This document shows positions 24,702 to 36,930 of a stretch of DNA of 64,000 bases, piece by piece. Made by a program: the position numbers and the translations under genes. Position 1 is the first letter of the stretch. Every line of letters starts with the position of its first letter. The DNA lies in NCBI GenBank assembly GCA_023079485.1, contig CM041091.1, forward strand, positions 33,564,146 through 33,628,145, given 5' to 3'. This DNA is from Archilochus colubris. Its lineage: Eukaryota > Chordata > Aves > Apodiformes > Trochilidae. Below the pieces are notes generated by a model that saw only the letters and a program-made list of their open reading frames with translations, had not been told where the DNA came from and did not search any database.

Positions 24702-27700
24702 GCAGCAGGGACTTTTGGCATCTCCAGGACCTGATGGGACCATCTCAGACTCCACCACCCTCCAGACACCTCCAGGTTTTCTCACTGATTCTTTTAAAAT
24801 TAACAGTAAAGTTAAATAATGAAATGAAATCAAAGCATTGGAAGTATCTGTAAATTAATTTGCCTGTTCAGATTCAGGTTTGTTGTGTTTTTTACTGATG
24901 TTTTGTTGAGTCATTGCTCAAGGGGGTTGGGATAGAACCTTGACAGCTGCAAACAGGGGCTTGGTGCCAAGGTTTTTGGGTGGTGCCATAAATTTCATCA
25001 GCTCCTTGCTCCTGATTTTGCTGAAACATCAGTGGTGGCAAAGAGACCTCAGCAGCTTTGGCATTTCAATTGCCATGTTGGATTTTCACTCCTGGGCTGG
25101 AGACAATTCCTGTGCTCGAAGCGAGCACTTCAGGTTCTCTTCAGAGCCAGGGAAAATGCAGCTCAGCTTTTAAAAGTTGCCATAACAATCAGAGGGAAAG
25201 GAAATCTTGTAAATGGAGGTTGAGGCTTGGAGGCATAATTCTGTGCTCAGGAGGGATTTGCAATTGATCTTGTGTCCTAGAGAAAGTGGATATACTACAG
25301 AGGCTGCCAGTCCACCAGTAGAAGTGTTTCATTTTACATTACAGCATCACAGTCAGTGATCTCCTTTGGCCCCAGACTTAAGCAGTGACTCTTTTTTGGG
25401 GGTTGTTTTGTAGCTTTGTTTTTCCATGAGGAATTTCAGGGCTCCAAACACTCCACTGATCTTTGCCTCGTAGAGTTTCTGTGATAGCCACCAAACCTGT
25501 GGCTGTGTTCTGGCTCTGTACAACCCTCTCCTGACCTCTGAGCAAAGGATGCTCCAGGGCTTTTGGCTCAGTGCATGCTCTTCACTTAATTAGCACTAAA
25601 TCCCAATGATTATTTTAATGTGTAGTAGGAGGTATCAATTTTTCATTTTAAAATTAAAAAGAAAAATGCCACTTTCTATATATGAGAGCATTTGAACTGG
25701 GTGATAAAACACATCCATAAAACCCTCTCTGATTTGCCAGGGAAGCTCCACGGAAAGCTGGGTGGATTGGATGGGATCTGCTGTGGATCCTACTCTTCCC
25801 AGATGCTTTAGTGGGGAAGAGGGAAGGTGGCTCAGGCTCCTGCAGAGAGGTTGTAGCAGGCAGGCTCCTGCCCCTGAGTGCAAACCCTCCATCTCTACAG
25901 CTGCCCCCACTATTTTCAGGGCTTTCCAAAAGATTCTGGGAGAGGAGCAGCAGACCCACTGTTTGCATCATTCCTATGGAAAAACTCATTTTTTCCATGG
26001 CACAGAACAGGTTCCTTAGGTCAATTTCCAAGCTTAAATTAAATTCACCCTTTAATTTCCTCCTGTGTGTTTCAGCACTGTCAGACAGGATAACCTGATC
26101 CATAATTAAGGCTGAATTAATATTCCCACTGGAGCCAGCCTGAAGTCCCCACATCTCGTATTTCATGAGTGGATTCTGCTTCCAGCTCTGGCACAGGGGT
26201 TGTTTAAAGGAAAACTGAAGCTCTTTGGTAAATCCTCAAAAAAATGGTTACAGCTTTGCTCAGTGCAGGTGTTTGACATGGTCTGGTTTGGGGCTTGGTG
26301 GCATTGGCCCTTTGGGTTTGTTGGACTCCCCTTCCCCTTCCTATCAGCAGTCTGTGGGGTTACTGTGTACCTGGGGAGACTCTGAGCTCCTGGGTTCCCT
26401 TCACAAATGAAACAAAAAATTCAATTACTGGAAGTAGCAGCATCCCTTTCTTATGTACAGCCAACAGTGGAAGGTTGGTTTTTTTTATTGATTTCTTCTG
26501 AATGTCAATACCACAGTAGAAACATTGCAATAGAAACAAGTTCTTTTTTTTTTTCCTACCATGAATACAAGCATAGAAAAAAAAATAAAATAAACCCCAA
26601 ACCTCCTGTTTTGAAATGTAACTTTCAGCAGTTTGTACCCAAGACTGGAAGGTGTAAATACTCCCGTAGATCAAGAAAAACTTTCTGTCCATGGATGAAA
26701 GCTCACCTGGAGATGAAATCTCTCTGACATGGTGCAGAGTCAAAGATCCAGAAACCATTGGGTTCAGGTATTGCTCCCCACCTTTAAGATAATATCTTAC
26801 AACCCCTCAGAGTCAGTTTATCAGCCATCACAGTGTGGGTAATTGTTCCCACACAAGGGCAGCTGTGTTGAGGAGCAGATCTCTGACTGCCATGGCTGAA
26901 AAGAAGTTGGTGATGAGCCTGTTGATTTATAGCAGAGTTCACCTGAGACATCCAGGATTGCCTTGAGAACTCATAAGGATGAATCTACCACCACTTGGAG
27001 TCAGCAGGAAGCTGAATTAGCTGTGGGCTGGCTCAGGGCACCACATCATGGATGAACCTTTGCTGATGTCAGTGCAGAGGTCGTCTGAACTTGTACATAA
27101 TTCCAAGTTTTCCTTACAGATTTATACTTCTTGTATTCACAGATTGGGATCTTTGTGTTCTGCTTGTGCTTGTTTTTTTATTTTAGATAAAACCTTCCCT
27201 TAGTAAAAGTAAGAACCAAGAAAACAAACCAATTAAAAACTCAAAACACTTTAAATTAATTAGATACATGAGCCAGTAGCGGGGGGAAAACCAACCTACC
27301 ACATGTTTTCTCTTGCATAGGCTACAAATTTCTGCTGAGTTTTTCCTCTTACCTGAATACTACCAAGAATTAAACCAATTCCTGTCATTTTAGCAAGAGG
27401 TAGGGATAAAACTCTAAATGACTCCAAGCCTTTTCCAAGCATTACGGTTCCAGCCCAGCATCCCCCAGCCCTGCTTGGGGCTCCCTCTGATGTCTGACTC
27501 TCCTCCAACAAGCATGTGCTGCAACCTTCCGTGATGTGAGACCAAATTAATTGCTCCTGTTGTTCCTTGGAAACCAACATCCCTCTAATGATCCAGTAGC
27601 TCATTAGGCAACACTAAAATACTGGGTTTTGCTAAAGAGCAGTTTGCCCAGGGAGAGCCTCCTTGGCACCTGATTTGTTGTGAGCTGACAGCAGCCACGG

Positions 27701-30700
27701 TACCTTGAAACATCAGAAGGTTGGGGCTGCTCTGCACCTCCTGCACATGGGATGAACACTGCTCCTGGTGTTTATTAAAATGCCTCAGTATTTATTGCTG
27801 CTCAGCACCAACAGAACCAGCACATCTGTGGGTTTAATTGGCTGGGATGAAATTGGGATGAAATGGGGGCCATACAACCAGGAGTCCCCTTCATTTTCCT
27901 ACACCTCTTGGGAAAGGAGGTGGTGATGGGGTGAGAAGAGGGAGCCAGCCCAGTGTGGGGGCAACCCTGGGTGTTTAAGGTTGTTAAACTCCTGTATGGA
28001 AGCTCTCATCCAGGAGGAGAAATTCCTTAGTTGACTCTACTGTAATCCTGCCTTAGAGAGGAGGATTAGAGGAGGATTAAGCTAGGCTGAGCCAAGGTCA
28101 CTCTGTTCCTGAGTGACAGACTTCACACAGAGATTCAGGACAATCTGGAAAATACCAAATGGGCCCCTGGTTCACCCCATCTTTCCTGACCCCACTTCAG
28201 TTCTGGGGGTTTCAGCTCTGTGGTTCTGATCTCCAAACTCTCAGATCTGGAATGGGGTTGGACTTGGGATGGCCACAGGACACGGAGCATCTCTGGTGGC
28301 TGCATTGGGCATTGCCTGGCCAGAGATGGGGAGGGTATTGCTGAGCAGAGGTGGGATGCAGATAGAGGAACTTGCAAATGGGCATGGGTCAGGAGGAACA
28401 GTGGTTTTACCAAAATATGAAGATTTCACCTGCTTTGGGGTTTTTTCCTAAAACGTTACTCACGCTTTCTGGTCTATTTTGAGATCTGATATATAAATGA
28501 ATATATAATGCCTGCAGCAAGTAAGGATCCAGATCTGATTGTGAAATACAAATTTATTCTATAATTAAACAAACAGTCAAAAAACCCCAAGTAATTTCAG
28601 TGTAAAAGTCATTACAGGGAGATATTTAGACAACTGCTATTTTCCAGCATCCACAGAGGTCATTCCAGATTCTGACATTGCTGCTCAGCTCGTGGGTTTC
28701 CTATGAACAGAAGGTAATTGAATATTTGAAGTCAGTTAATCAGCTGAAATCCAACTCAGAATATGACATGGGTAAATCAAAACTGTGAAAATGTGTGTGT
28801 GTGTGTGGCTGGGTTTTTTTGTCAGATACCTCATTCTGCTGTTGTGAGGCTGCTTTATTTTGCTGGCTGCTGGAGGTCAGGCTGCCCCGAGCTACCTGGG
28901 AGCTCTTCAAGTGTCTCAGTGTAATTACACTTGAAAATGCTTGGGATTGGTGCTGGGGCTGGTGCAGCCACCTCCCACCCCTCATTTCCATCAAGGGTCT
29001 GCCCAGAAAGTCCACACCTCAATGGGGCTGGAACCAACCCCTTTGGATTGAGTGTGCTGATCTTCCAATTGATCCCAGTGGATTCTGGATCCAGTCCCAG
29101 GACAGCAACACGAGTTATGCAATATTGACTTTTTAATATTCATGTTTCTCTACAGACCTCATTACCTGTCCTTGGTTTAGCTCCCTGATGTACAGGGTAA
29201 TTGGATACTTTTTGTTGTACAAAGAGAATGTGTTGACCTTCAGCCAGATTCAAACAGATTCTTTGGGGCAGGATTTAGAAAGCTCATTCTGGAAAAAAAA
29301 AGTGAAACTTGTTGTGTGTCAGGCATTACAGACATCTTTATTTTTCTCCCTGTCTGTTTCTGAGGCTTGACTTCTGATTCAGCACATTAACACCTGCAGG
29401 AAAATCTGGTTTCCCAATGTTCTTGGCAGCTCTCTGCTTGGGATTATTTTAGATTGCAATGTTTTGCTGGCTGTTAAGATGTAAATAAACCCATAAGCTC
29501 CTATTCCCCTTTGATAAATGAATTAATAGAATAAAAGATGAAACAGTCTCTCTTGAAAATGTTTGCAGACATAGCACAGTTGAGAAGCTTTCTGAAGGCT
29601 GCTGGTGCAAAAAGGAAAGCAATGTGTGCTGGAGTTGGGGGCTGTGTTTTAGCAGGTTGCCAGCATGAGGTTATTCAATCCATTTGCTTGCCCAAGTCCT
29701 CCTCATGGGTACCTGGCCAGTTTTAAAAGTGGCACAAACAGAAACCTCCATATTTAAGAGAACTGATGGGCCAGAAGCACATCTGAGCAGAGAGTGGAAG
29801 TGGTGGGAGTGTTCAGCAGAGACCTCTGCAAACAGAGCTGTTACTTCCACAATAGATTCCTGACAAGGCCAGAGCAAATATTCTGACAGCGAATCGACTT
29901 CTGGGCTCTGTGAGCCAAACACTTTGAAAAATGCTTTGTGTTGACTCAGTCAAAGGCTTTCTACATCATTAATAAACTCTGCTCTTTGAGTCTTCAGCAG
30001 AGCTCTTCTTGTGGTCTGCAGCGTGCCCTTTGTGTTCCCATTGCAGGAATCTGGTAATGCAGGAATAATCCTATAACTCTTCCTCATTTAACTCTCCTGA
30101 AAAGCCTTTTGTAGACAACAATGGGCTTTGGATCAGCACTTTCAAATGATACCTTTGGAATTAAAATATTCTTGCAGAAGAAATTGTTCAGCATCTCACC
30201 TGCTGGCTGCTGTCAGGTCACCCGTGGTAACCTGAGACTTCAGAAAAAGAGGGGAAAAAACTACCCCAAGGGGGGAAAACTAGGAGAAAAATGGAAAATA
30301 CCAGTGACTAAATTGTATATTTTCATTGTCTTCCTAATCCAGGCCACCATGGCAAGGAGATGGCTGCAGGCTCCCAGGTGTCATCACACACCTTGTGCTT
30401 CAAAAGAGATTTCCCCTTCTCCAAAGTGCCTCTTGCCTGGCACACAAACAAACATGGGTTGTTTGGGGTTTTTTTTTGTATTCATGAGACAGGAAAAAAA
30501 AATAAAAACATCTTCCAAAAGAAAAGCTGAAAGAGACTCAAGAGATCCTTCAGCCCCAGGTGCTGTGTTGCCTCCAAGCAAAACCATGTTCTTCTAAATA
30601 CCAAGTTAAGCCCTGCTGTGACAGGATCCCAAATCAACACCAGAGACACTGGAAATCAGGAGGTCTTGTCTGTTGATGTGGAATTCATAAAATAGCTCAT

Positions 30701-31771
30701 TGCCATTGAGTTGATCTGAATTCCTTGGCCTTCTCTTTCTTATATTAAACAAAATCAAATCTTTCCATTTTTCCAGAAGAAGTCATGTTTATTTTTGAAA
30801 GTCTGTTAGGTCCCCCAGCTGTCCTCCAGCCTCTCCAGTTCATCTCTGACCTTTTTTAAATCATGACATCTCTTTTGCAGCAGACACAATACTGCCTCAT
30901 ATTCAATATCTCATTCCCCTGCTCTTGGTACATCTTGAAGTATCCCTACAAGAATGGTATCCCACTCCCCAGCTGAATTTCACCTTCATGACTGTGTACC
31001 AGTTTCTCCTTTTACTGCAATATTTTTGAGTTCTCATTGTCAATGTGTTTTGTGTGTTTTTTAATCCTCTTTTGTGGCATTTTAATTTCTACAGACTACT
31101 CTGCATTGCTGCATCTGTATCAGAAATGAAAATCCTGGGTAGAACTAGATGAAGAAGAGATTCCTGGGGAACCACTGAATTGTGTCCAAGTGGACAAGCA
31201 ACTGAGGAATAAGCCTCTGAGGGTAGGAATTATTTTTTTTTTCTCACAAAAAACACCCAAATAATTGACATCCTGCCAAAGCTCCTGGAGCACTGGACTC
31301 ACTCCTCAGTGAATGCTTTATTTATGTGTACACTGTGGTTCCACATCACTGATGTGCAACTGCTCGCTGGGTTCCTGTCACCTTCATGACTGCTGGGAGC
31401 AGTGCCAGGCTGCTCTCAGCACTCAGACACATCTGTCTTTGGAGAGAGCTCCATAAATGTCACATTTCCCTTTGCAGCCCAAGACAAGAAGCCAACCTGG
31501 ATCTTTCCAGCTGTATCACAACCGACTGGGGGTGGAAGCTCCAGGATTCCTGACTCGTGTACAAGGAGCGTTTGCCATGGTAGAAATCACATGAATTGCT
31601 CTGTTATCTTCCTCAGAAAGGGATGGGATGGAGAACCTGCTGGAATTATCAACTCAGCAGGGATCCAGCTTGTTGAACTCCAATCATTTAAGGCCTGGAT
31701 ATCTGATTCAAGGAATAATCTTGCTGTCTCTCCAGTTGAGAGAGGCCAACGTGCAGTTGGTAGATGATAGA
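24702..31771. other. Intergenic DNA, no gene seen
   Basis: About 7 kb of mixed, moderately AT-rich single-copy-looking DNA. All open frames are short (under about 170 codons), overlap on both strands and have no recognisable domain. A short (TG)8 tract lies at 28792-28807. I see no RNA gene. Confidence 0.6.
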
Positions 31772-32235
31772 GCCACAGAATTGATTTGGTTGGAAAAGAT
31801 CTTTAAGGTCATCAAATCCAACCTTTAACCCAGCACTGCCAAGTGCCTACTAAGCCACATCCCTCAGCACCACATCTCCATGCCTTTGAGATCCTTCCAG
31901 GGATGGGGACTCCACCACTGCCCTGGGCAGCCTGGACCAGGGCCTGACAACCCTTTTGGTGAAGAATTTTCTTCTAATATCAAACCTAAACCTCTTCTGA
32001 CACGACTTGAGGCAGATTCTTTGCTTGCTACGTGGTAGAAGAGGATGACTCCTCCTGGCTCCAACCTCCTTTCAGGAAGCTGCAGACAGCAGGGTCACCC
32101 CTCACCCTCCTTTTCTCCAGGCTGAACACCCCCAAATTCCTCAGCTGCTCCTCACCAGATTTCTCCTCCAGACCCTTCCCCAGCTCCTTTGCCTTTCTCT
32201 GGAAGTGCTCCAGCCCCTCAGTGTCTTTCAGCCCC
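31772..32235 (-). mobile_element. CR1 LINE fragment
   Basis: The plus strand shows the complement of a CR1 3' region: GGTTGGAAAAGATCTTTAAGG, then CATCAAATCCAACC, then the diagnostic GGGATGGGGACTCCACCACTGCCCTGGGCAGCCTG block and a CTTTTCTCCAGGCTGAAC segment. The copy is 5'-truncated and has scattered differences from the family. The long minus-strand frame here is only a shadow of the repeat. Confidence 0.9.
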
Positions 32236-33117
32236 CTCTGAGTTAGCATCTCAAGAAGATGAATTGTTCTCCTGAGCCACATCTGTCACCGTAGCAGTAA
32301 GAAAAGGCACAGGGACAGCTCTGCTCAGTGTTTGGATCTTCAGCCTGGGGTGAGATGAGCCCAACCCTCAGCTCCCACTCCTCAGGACATGCCAAGCATG
32401 GCCTAACCCGACACATTAGCCTCTGGATGGACACAACATTTTTGTTCAGTTGGTTTATTGATCTCCACAGGATCTTATTTACAAAGTTCAGCAAATGACA
32501 CCAAAACAAACAAACAGAAAAAAAAAAATCTCCACATTTTTGTGCTGCTTCCAAACAAGACGTGAGCCGTGTCATTAGCTTTGTTGTTTCATCTTCTCCC
32601 TCTGGTTTTGAAAGCTTTGCTCAGGAGGCAACTGGAATTGCTACCATATTTTGAGGCAGGTGATGTTCCTTTGTCAGATGTACTAGACAGCTGATGGCTC
32701 TAGTAATGCTCTAATTATGTGCAGTGAGTTGTCTCTCAGTGCAGTATGAAAATGCTTACTGCATCATTAGCTACCTTGTTGTTTACTAAATGTCTTTTAT
32801 AATACTACAGGGGCCCAAATGAAGGTTGTGTCAGTGATTGCATTCCAAATTTCTATTTTTAGGGATTTATAATTCAACCATTTATTTTCACTTCAGGCTG
32901 AAAGCTGCCAGACTGACTCTCAGCTGAGACTGAACTTAATTACTAAATTTAACAGAAAAGATCAGGGTGGAGGGATTATACAGCTGGAATGGATTGGTGG
33001 GGTTTTTTTCTTTAATATTAAGTGAGGCAACATTTCCCAGCACCTTTTATTTTTACAGAGAGGAGAAGGCTTTTAAAGGAAAGGTTTTAAAACCCAGGAT
33101 GCAGAGGGCAGCTTCTA
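32236..33117. other. Intergenic DNA, possible conserved element
   Basis: No gene. The stretch at about 32690-32940 is AT-rich, free of repeats and has the look of vertebrate conserved non-coding DNA (dense homeodomain-type TAAT/ATTA words). I cannot measure conservation from one sequence. Confidence 0.3.
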
Positions 33118-33330
33118 TAGAATCCTAGACTGTCAGGTTGGAAGGGACCTCCAGGATCATCAGGTCCAACCCTTTTAATATTATTGTTTATCTGAGATGT
33201 CCCAGCACCCCATTAAGCTGAGCTGTAAAGCTTTTCAAAGTAGGGGAATTCACCACTTCCTTGGGAGACCATTCCAAGGTCTGACTGTCCTCATGGGGAA
33301 AAGTTTACTTCTTGTGTCCAATACCTGTGA
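33118..33330 (-). mobile_element. CR1 LINE fragment
   Basis: The plus strand contains AGGTTGGAAGGGACCTCCAGG followed by ATCATCAGGTCCAACCC and a segment ending in CTTGTGTCC, the complement of a CR1 3' end. The fragment is about 0.2 kb and truncated. Confidence 0.88.
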
Positions 33331-36300
33331 AGATGCCTGAGTCTGTTGGAGACTCCAGGAGAGGGCTGCAACAGGGTTTTTTTTTGTTAAAAACATTTTT
33401 GAAAAGCCCCCAGATAGATGGGAATGTCAGTGAAATGTGTGCTGTGATGAAAAGAATGGTTATTGCCCTGTGCTGGCTCTGCTGCTGCCAGCGACTCTAA
33501 ACTAAAATTACAACAATTTAAAAATCACACAAAGAAATTATTGGGTTCTTACAAACATATCCAAATGTGATCGCCTGCAAAAGGGATTTGTGTTGCTGGT
33601 GGAGTAATTAGAGTGGCAATTTGACACATTGTTTGGCAATGTCTAATATTAGGAATATTTTGTCGTGTGTTATAAATAATCTAGAAACAGTCTGGAGGGA
33701 TCATTTAATGGCTGACTCAGCTGGTGCTTCCCAGAAAGTGTTTCATCAGAACATGACTACATAGTGATTTTGAAAAAATTAGCTTGCTTCTCTTACCATT
33801 TTGCAAAGGAATGAATCTTTGTAGAGTGGGGGACTTCCACTTCCAGAGCAGTGCTGCATGGACCCAGTGGGAGTCATCGCTCAACGTGAAGCAGCTCATC
33901 CACAGGAAAATGCAGGTCCATGGGGAATGCCTCAGTCAGCCAGGGCTCTCATTAGAGGTAATTATTATAAATCATTATAAACATTGATTATTTCAGGAGT
34001 TGCCCATCTCAGGAGATGTCCTTCCTCAGGTAGCAGATGGGGGGTGGTGCAGGACATCAGCTGTGGGCAGGGGGATGGTCCAGCAGACCTGGTGCTGGTC
34101 TTGATTCTCTTTGGTTGGTTGTGGGACTCAGGCCGTGTTCTTCTGACCCATCCATCGACCTTGTAAAGATTTTCATGTGTCCAGTCTCCCCAGCAGCACG
34201 AGAAAGGAGCACAAAGTGAAGGCAGAGCTGCCCGGAGTGGGACCCGTGGATACCCCAGGGCAGCTGGAGGGTGGGGGGACAGGAGCTGTTTTGGGGTGGC
34301 GAGAGGTAATACAAGATGAAAAGAGCACCTGTAGTTTTATTGGGAGGTTTCAGTTAGTCAGTTAAACTTAGATTACCCACCAGATTAAATTACTTAATGA
34401 AATTATTTAATTATCCCTCTAGAATTCCAGGCAGAACTTTCAGTCGTAGTCCTCCATCACCCCAAGCACTGCCCTGCTCATTCTCCACTCCCCCAGGTTA
34501 GGTGGTTTCATTTACTCTGGTGACTTGAGTAATGACAGTATATTTTAGAGCAAATCTTCCATTATCTTGTTGTTGTTGTTGTTGTTGCTGCTTCAAAATA
34601 GATTTATAAAAATGCTTTCCTTAGTGTTTTCAATTACAAGAGAAAGCTGTACATCAAAGTGGGTGCCTCACATGATTCAACTGATAACCTCAGCAGTCAA
34701 TTAAATTTTAAATGTTCTCCATTAAATACTTATTTTACCACAGTAAATAATTTAATGTGTTCCCATTTAGAAGTGTCTCACATCACAAAGTTTTCAATCT
34801 TCTGTTTCAATAAAGTCACATCACCCTCCTTATTGAAACTGAAATAACTTTTATTTAAAGATATTTTTTTGGCTGGTGCATTCACTGCTGGTAACCTTGT
34901 GCATACATTTCCATTTGCCATCTTGGTAATATGTCAAAACAGAAGAAAAATATTAAATATAACACTTACCCCTCCATCACTGTCCTCTCATCCCCTTTTT
35001 TGTTTCAGGCTTCGCTGCTCTGAGGTTATCAGAAACTCTTTGGAGCAGGGGTGTGGATTTGGGCTGCATCCAGCATGGGGTGGGACCTTCTCTGGATGGA
35101 AGGATTGTCACCATGAAAATAATGCTCAGCAGCAATATGAAACATATGGAAAATTGTGATAAGAATCCCTTTAAAGCCTTTTATTTAGGTATGATTATTA
35201 CTATAATGTTGTCCTGAGGGAAACATCGTGGAAGCCCCTGGGAAAATTCATGGGTGTTGGAGCAGCTTAAAAGCAAGTGGCTTATTTCTAATTAGTTTGT
35301 ATTAATTGAAAGTTTTTGGTGAGTTAGTCCTACACAAAAAAGAAAATCTTTATATTAGCATTCATAGCTGTTGTCCTGAAGCACTCTGCTGGGCAGGGAT
35401 TTCAGATGGGGATAAATGAATGTGTTCCCTCCTTTGATGTGCTCAGCTTCCAGTTTGACTCCAACCCAGAACAGTGTTGCTTCTGGATAAAGAAAGGCTT
35501 GATGAGGAGGGATGATTTTTGGCAAATGTCACACTGTAACCCCCTTCAGCACCCTGCTGTCAGCAGGAGAGGGGTTTGAACAGGGGATTAATGCCCTGTC
35601 TGACCCAAAACAAGGCTGCTGAGCAGAACCTGGCAATTTCAGGCACTTGATGTGCATCAAGCCACAGCCTGTCTCAGGGGGAGGCTGCTCCTTTCTTACA
35701 CCTTCTACAGTCTCTAAACCCTTTGCAGGAGTCTGGGTGGGAAGTCACAAAGGCATCAGCAATATTACTGAAAAAGAAATCTTATTTTTTTTTTTTTTTT
35801 CCTTTAGATTTCACTGATGTTGGCCAAAGAAGTGATTTGGAGATGACCAGGGGGGCTCCAGGGATCCCATCCTCCTGTGTCTGCTCTGCACCCCAGCACA
35901 GGTACAACTGGAAAGTCATCAGCAGAGACCTTGGCATTGTGGCTGGAGACACCAAGGGTCATTGTCATTGTCACTTGGTTGTTTGGACTTTCCAGTACAC
36001 TCCAGGGCTGCTTTTGGAGGGAAGTCTGTGCCTGTTTGCTTTGGTTTTTCCAGTATGTATTTTCTGCTGGAGGCAGGGGGAGTTTTGCACAAGCAGGAAA
36101 AAGAAAGCTCCTTTTATTCTGCTTTCCTCCAAATCCAAGTGACTTTGCATGAGAGAAAATGCAAGCTGAGGAGTAGGAAAAGGGCAGAGCAAGGAAGCTT
36201 CTGTAAAGACAGAAAAAAAAATTGAGGTTACACGGAAAGTGGAGCCAATGAGTAAACATTGCTAGTAAGTAAATAAGTATTTGACCAACTGGGAGTAAGT

Positions 36301-36804
36301 AAGCTTTAGAGGATTATCCAAAACAAGGCTTTAAGAGTTTCTGTGCACATTTTAGTTTTCAAGAGGGAAACAGGAGAGAACTGGCTTGTGCTGGGTCCAA
36401 ATGAAGCTCCTGATCCACTCCACCATCTCCTCACTCTGGGTTAAAGCAGCTCAGTGGAGTGATAAATCTGTCCTGGTGAATGAAAGTGTGTACAAAGAGC
36501 TTCTTGCTTGATTTCAGCAGCTCTGAACTCTGCGTTGCACCACCCTGTCCCCTGGTTGACATCTTAGCAAGGGGGGTGGCACCTGCAGGTTTGTCACCTC
36601 CACCCTCTTGCAGAGGGCACCTGAGGAGCAGCTCCTTCCACACATCAGTCACCTTGCTGGGGGTGCCAAGATGCCTCTGTCAGCTCCAAAAGCAGTTTTT
36701 GAAATACTTCCCTCTCTCTCATTAATTAAAAACACTTCTGCAGCACTGGGATATTCCTGTTTGCTCCTGAGAAAAGCCAGGCCCTCTCTCCTGAGCATTG
36801 GGTC
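33331..36804. other. Intergenic DNA with a (TTG)7 microsatellite
   Basis: No gene seen. A (TTG)7 microsatellite is at 34567-34587. Several frames under 160 codons are open by chance and overlap between strands (for example around 35800-36260). Confidence 0.55.
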
Positions 36805-36930
36805 CCATCCCTGGAGGGATCTCAAAGCTGTGGAGATGCTGAGGGACATGGGACAAAGGTGGCCTTGGCACTGCTGGGTTCATGGTTGGACTTGATGATC
36901 CTGAAGGTCTTTTCCAATCAAAATGATTCC
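36805..36930 (+). mobile_element. CR1 LINE fragment
   Basis: CATCCCTGGAGGGATCTCAAAG, then GGTTCATGGTTGGACTTGATG, then ATCCTGAAGGTCTTTTCCAATC, a CR1 3' end in sense orientation, ending in a short ATGATTCC remnant of the family's terminal microsatellite. Confidence 0.88.
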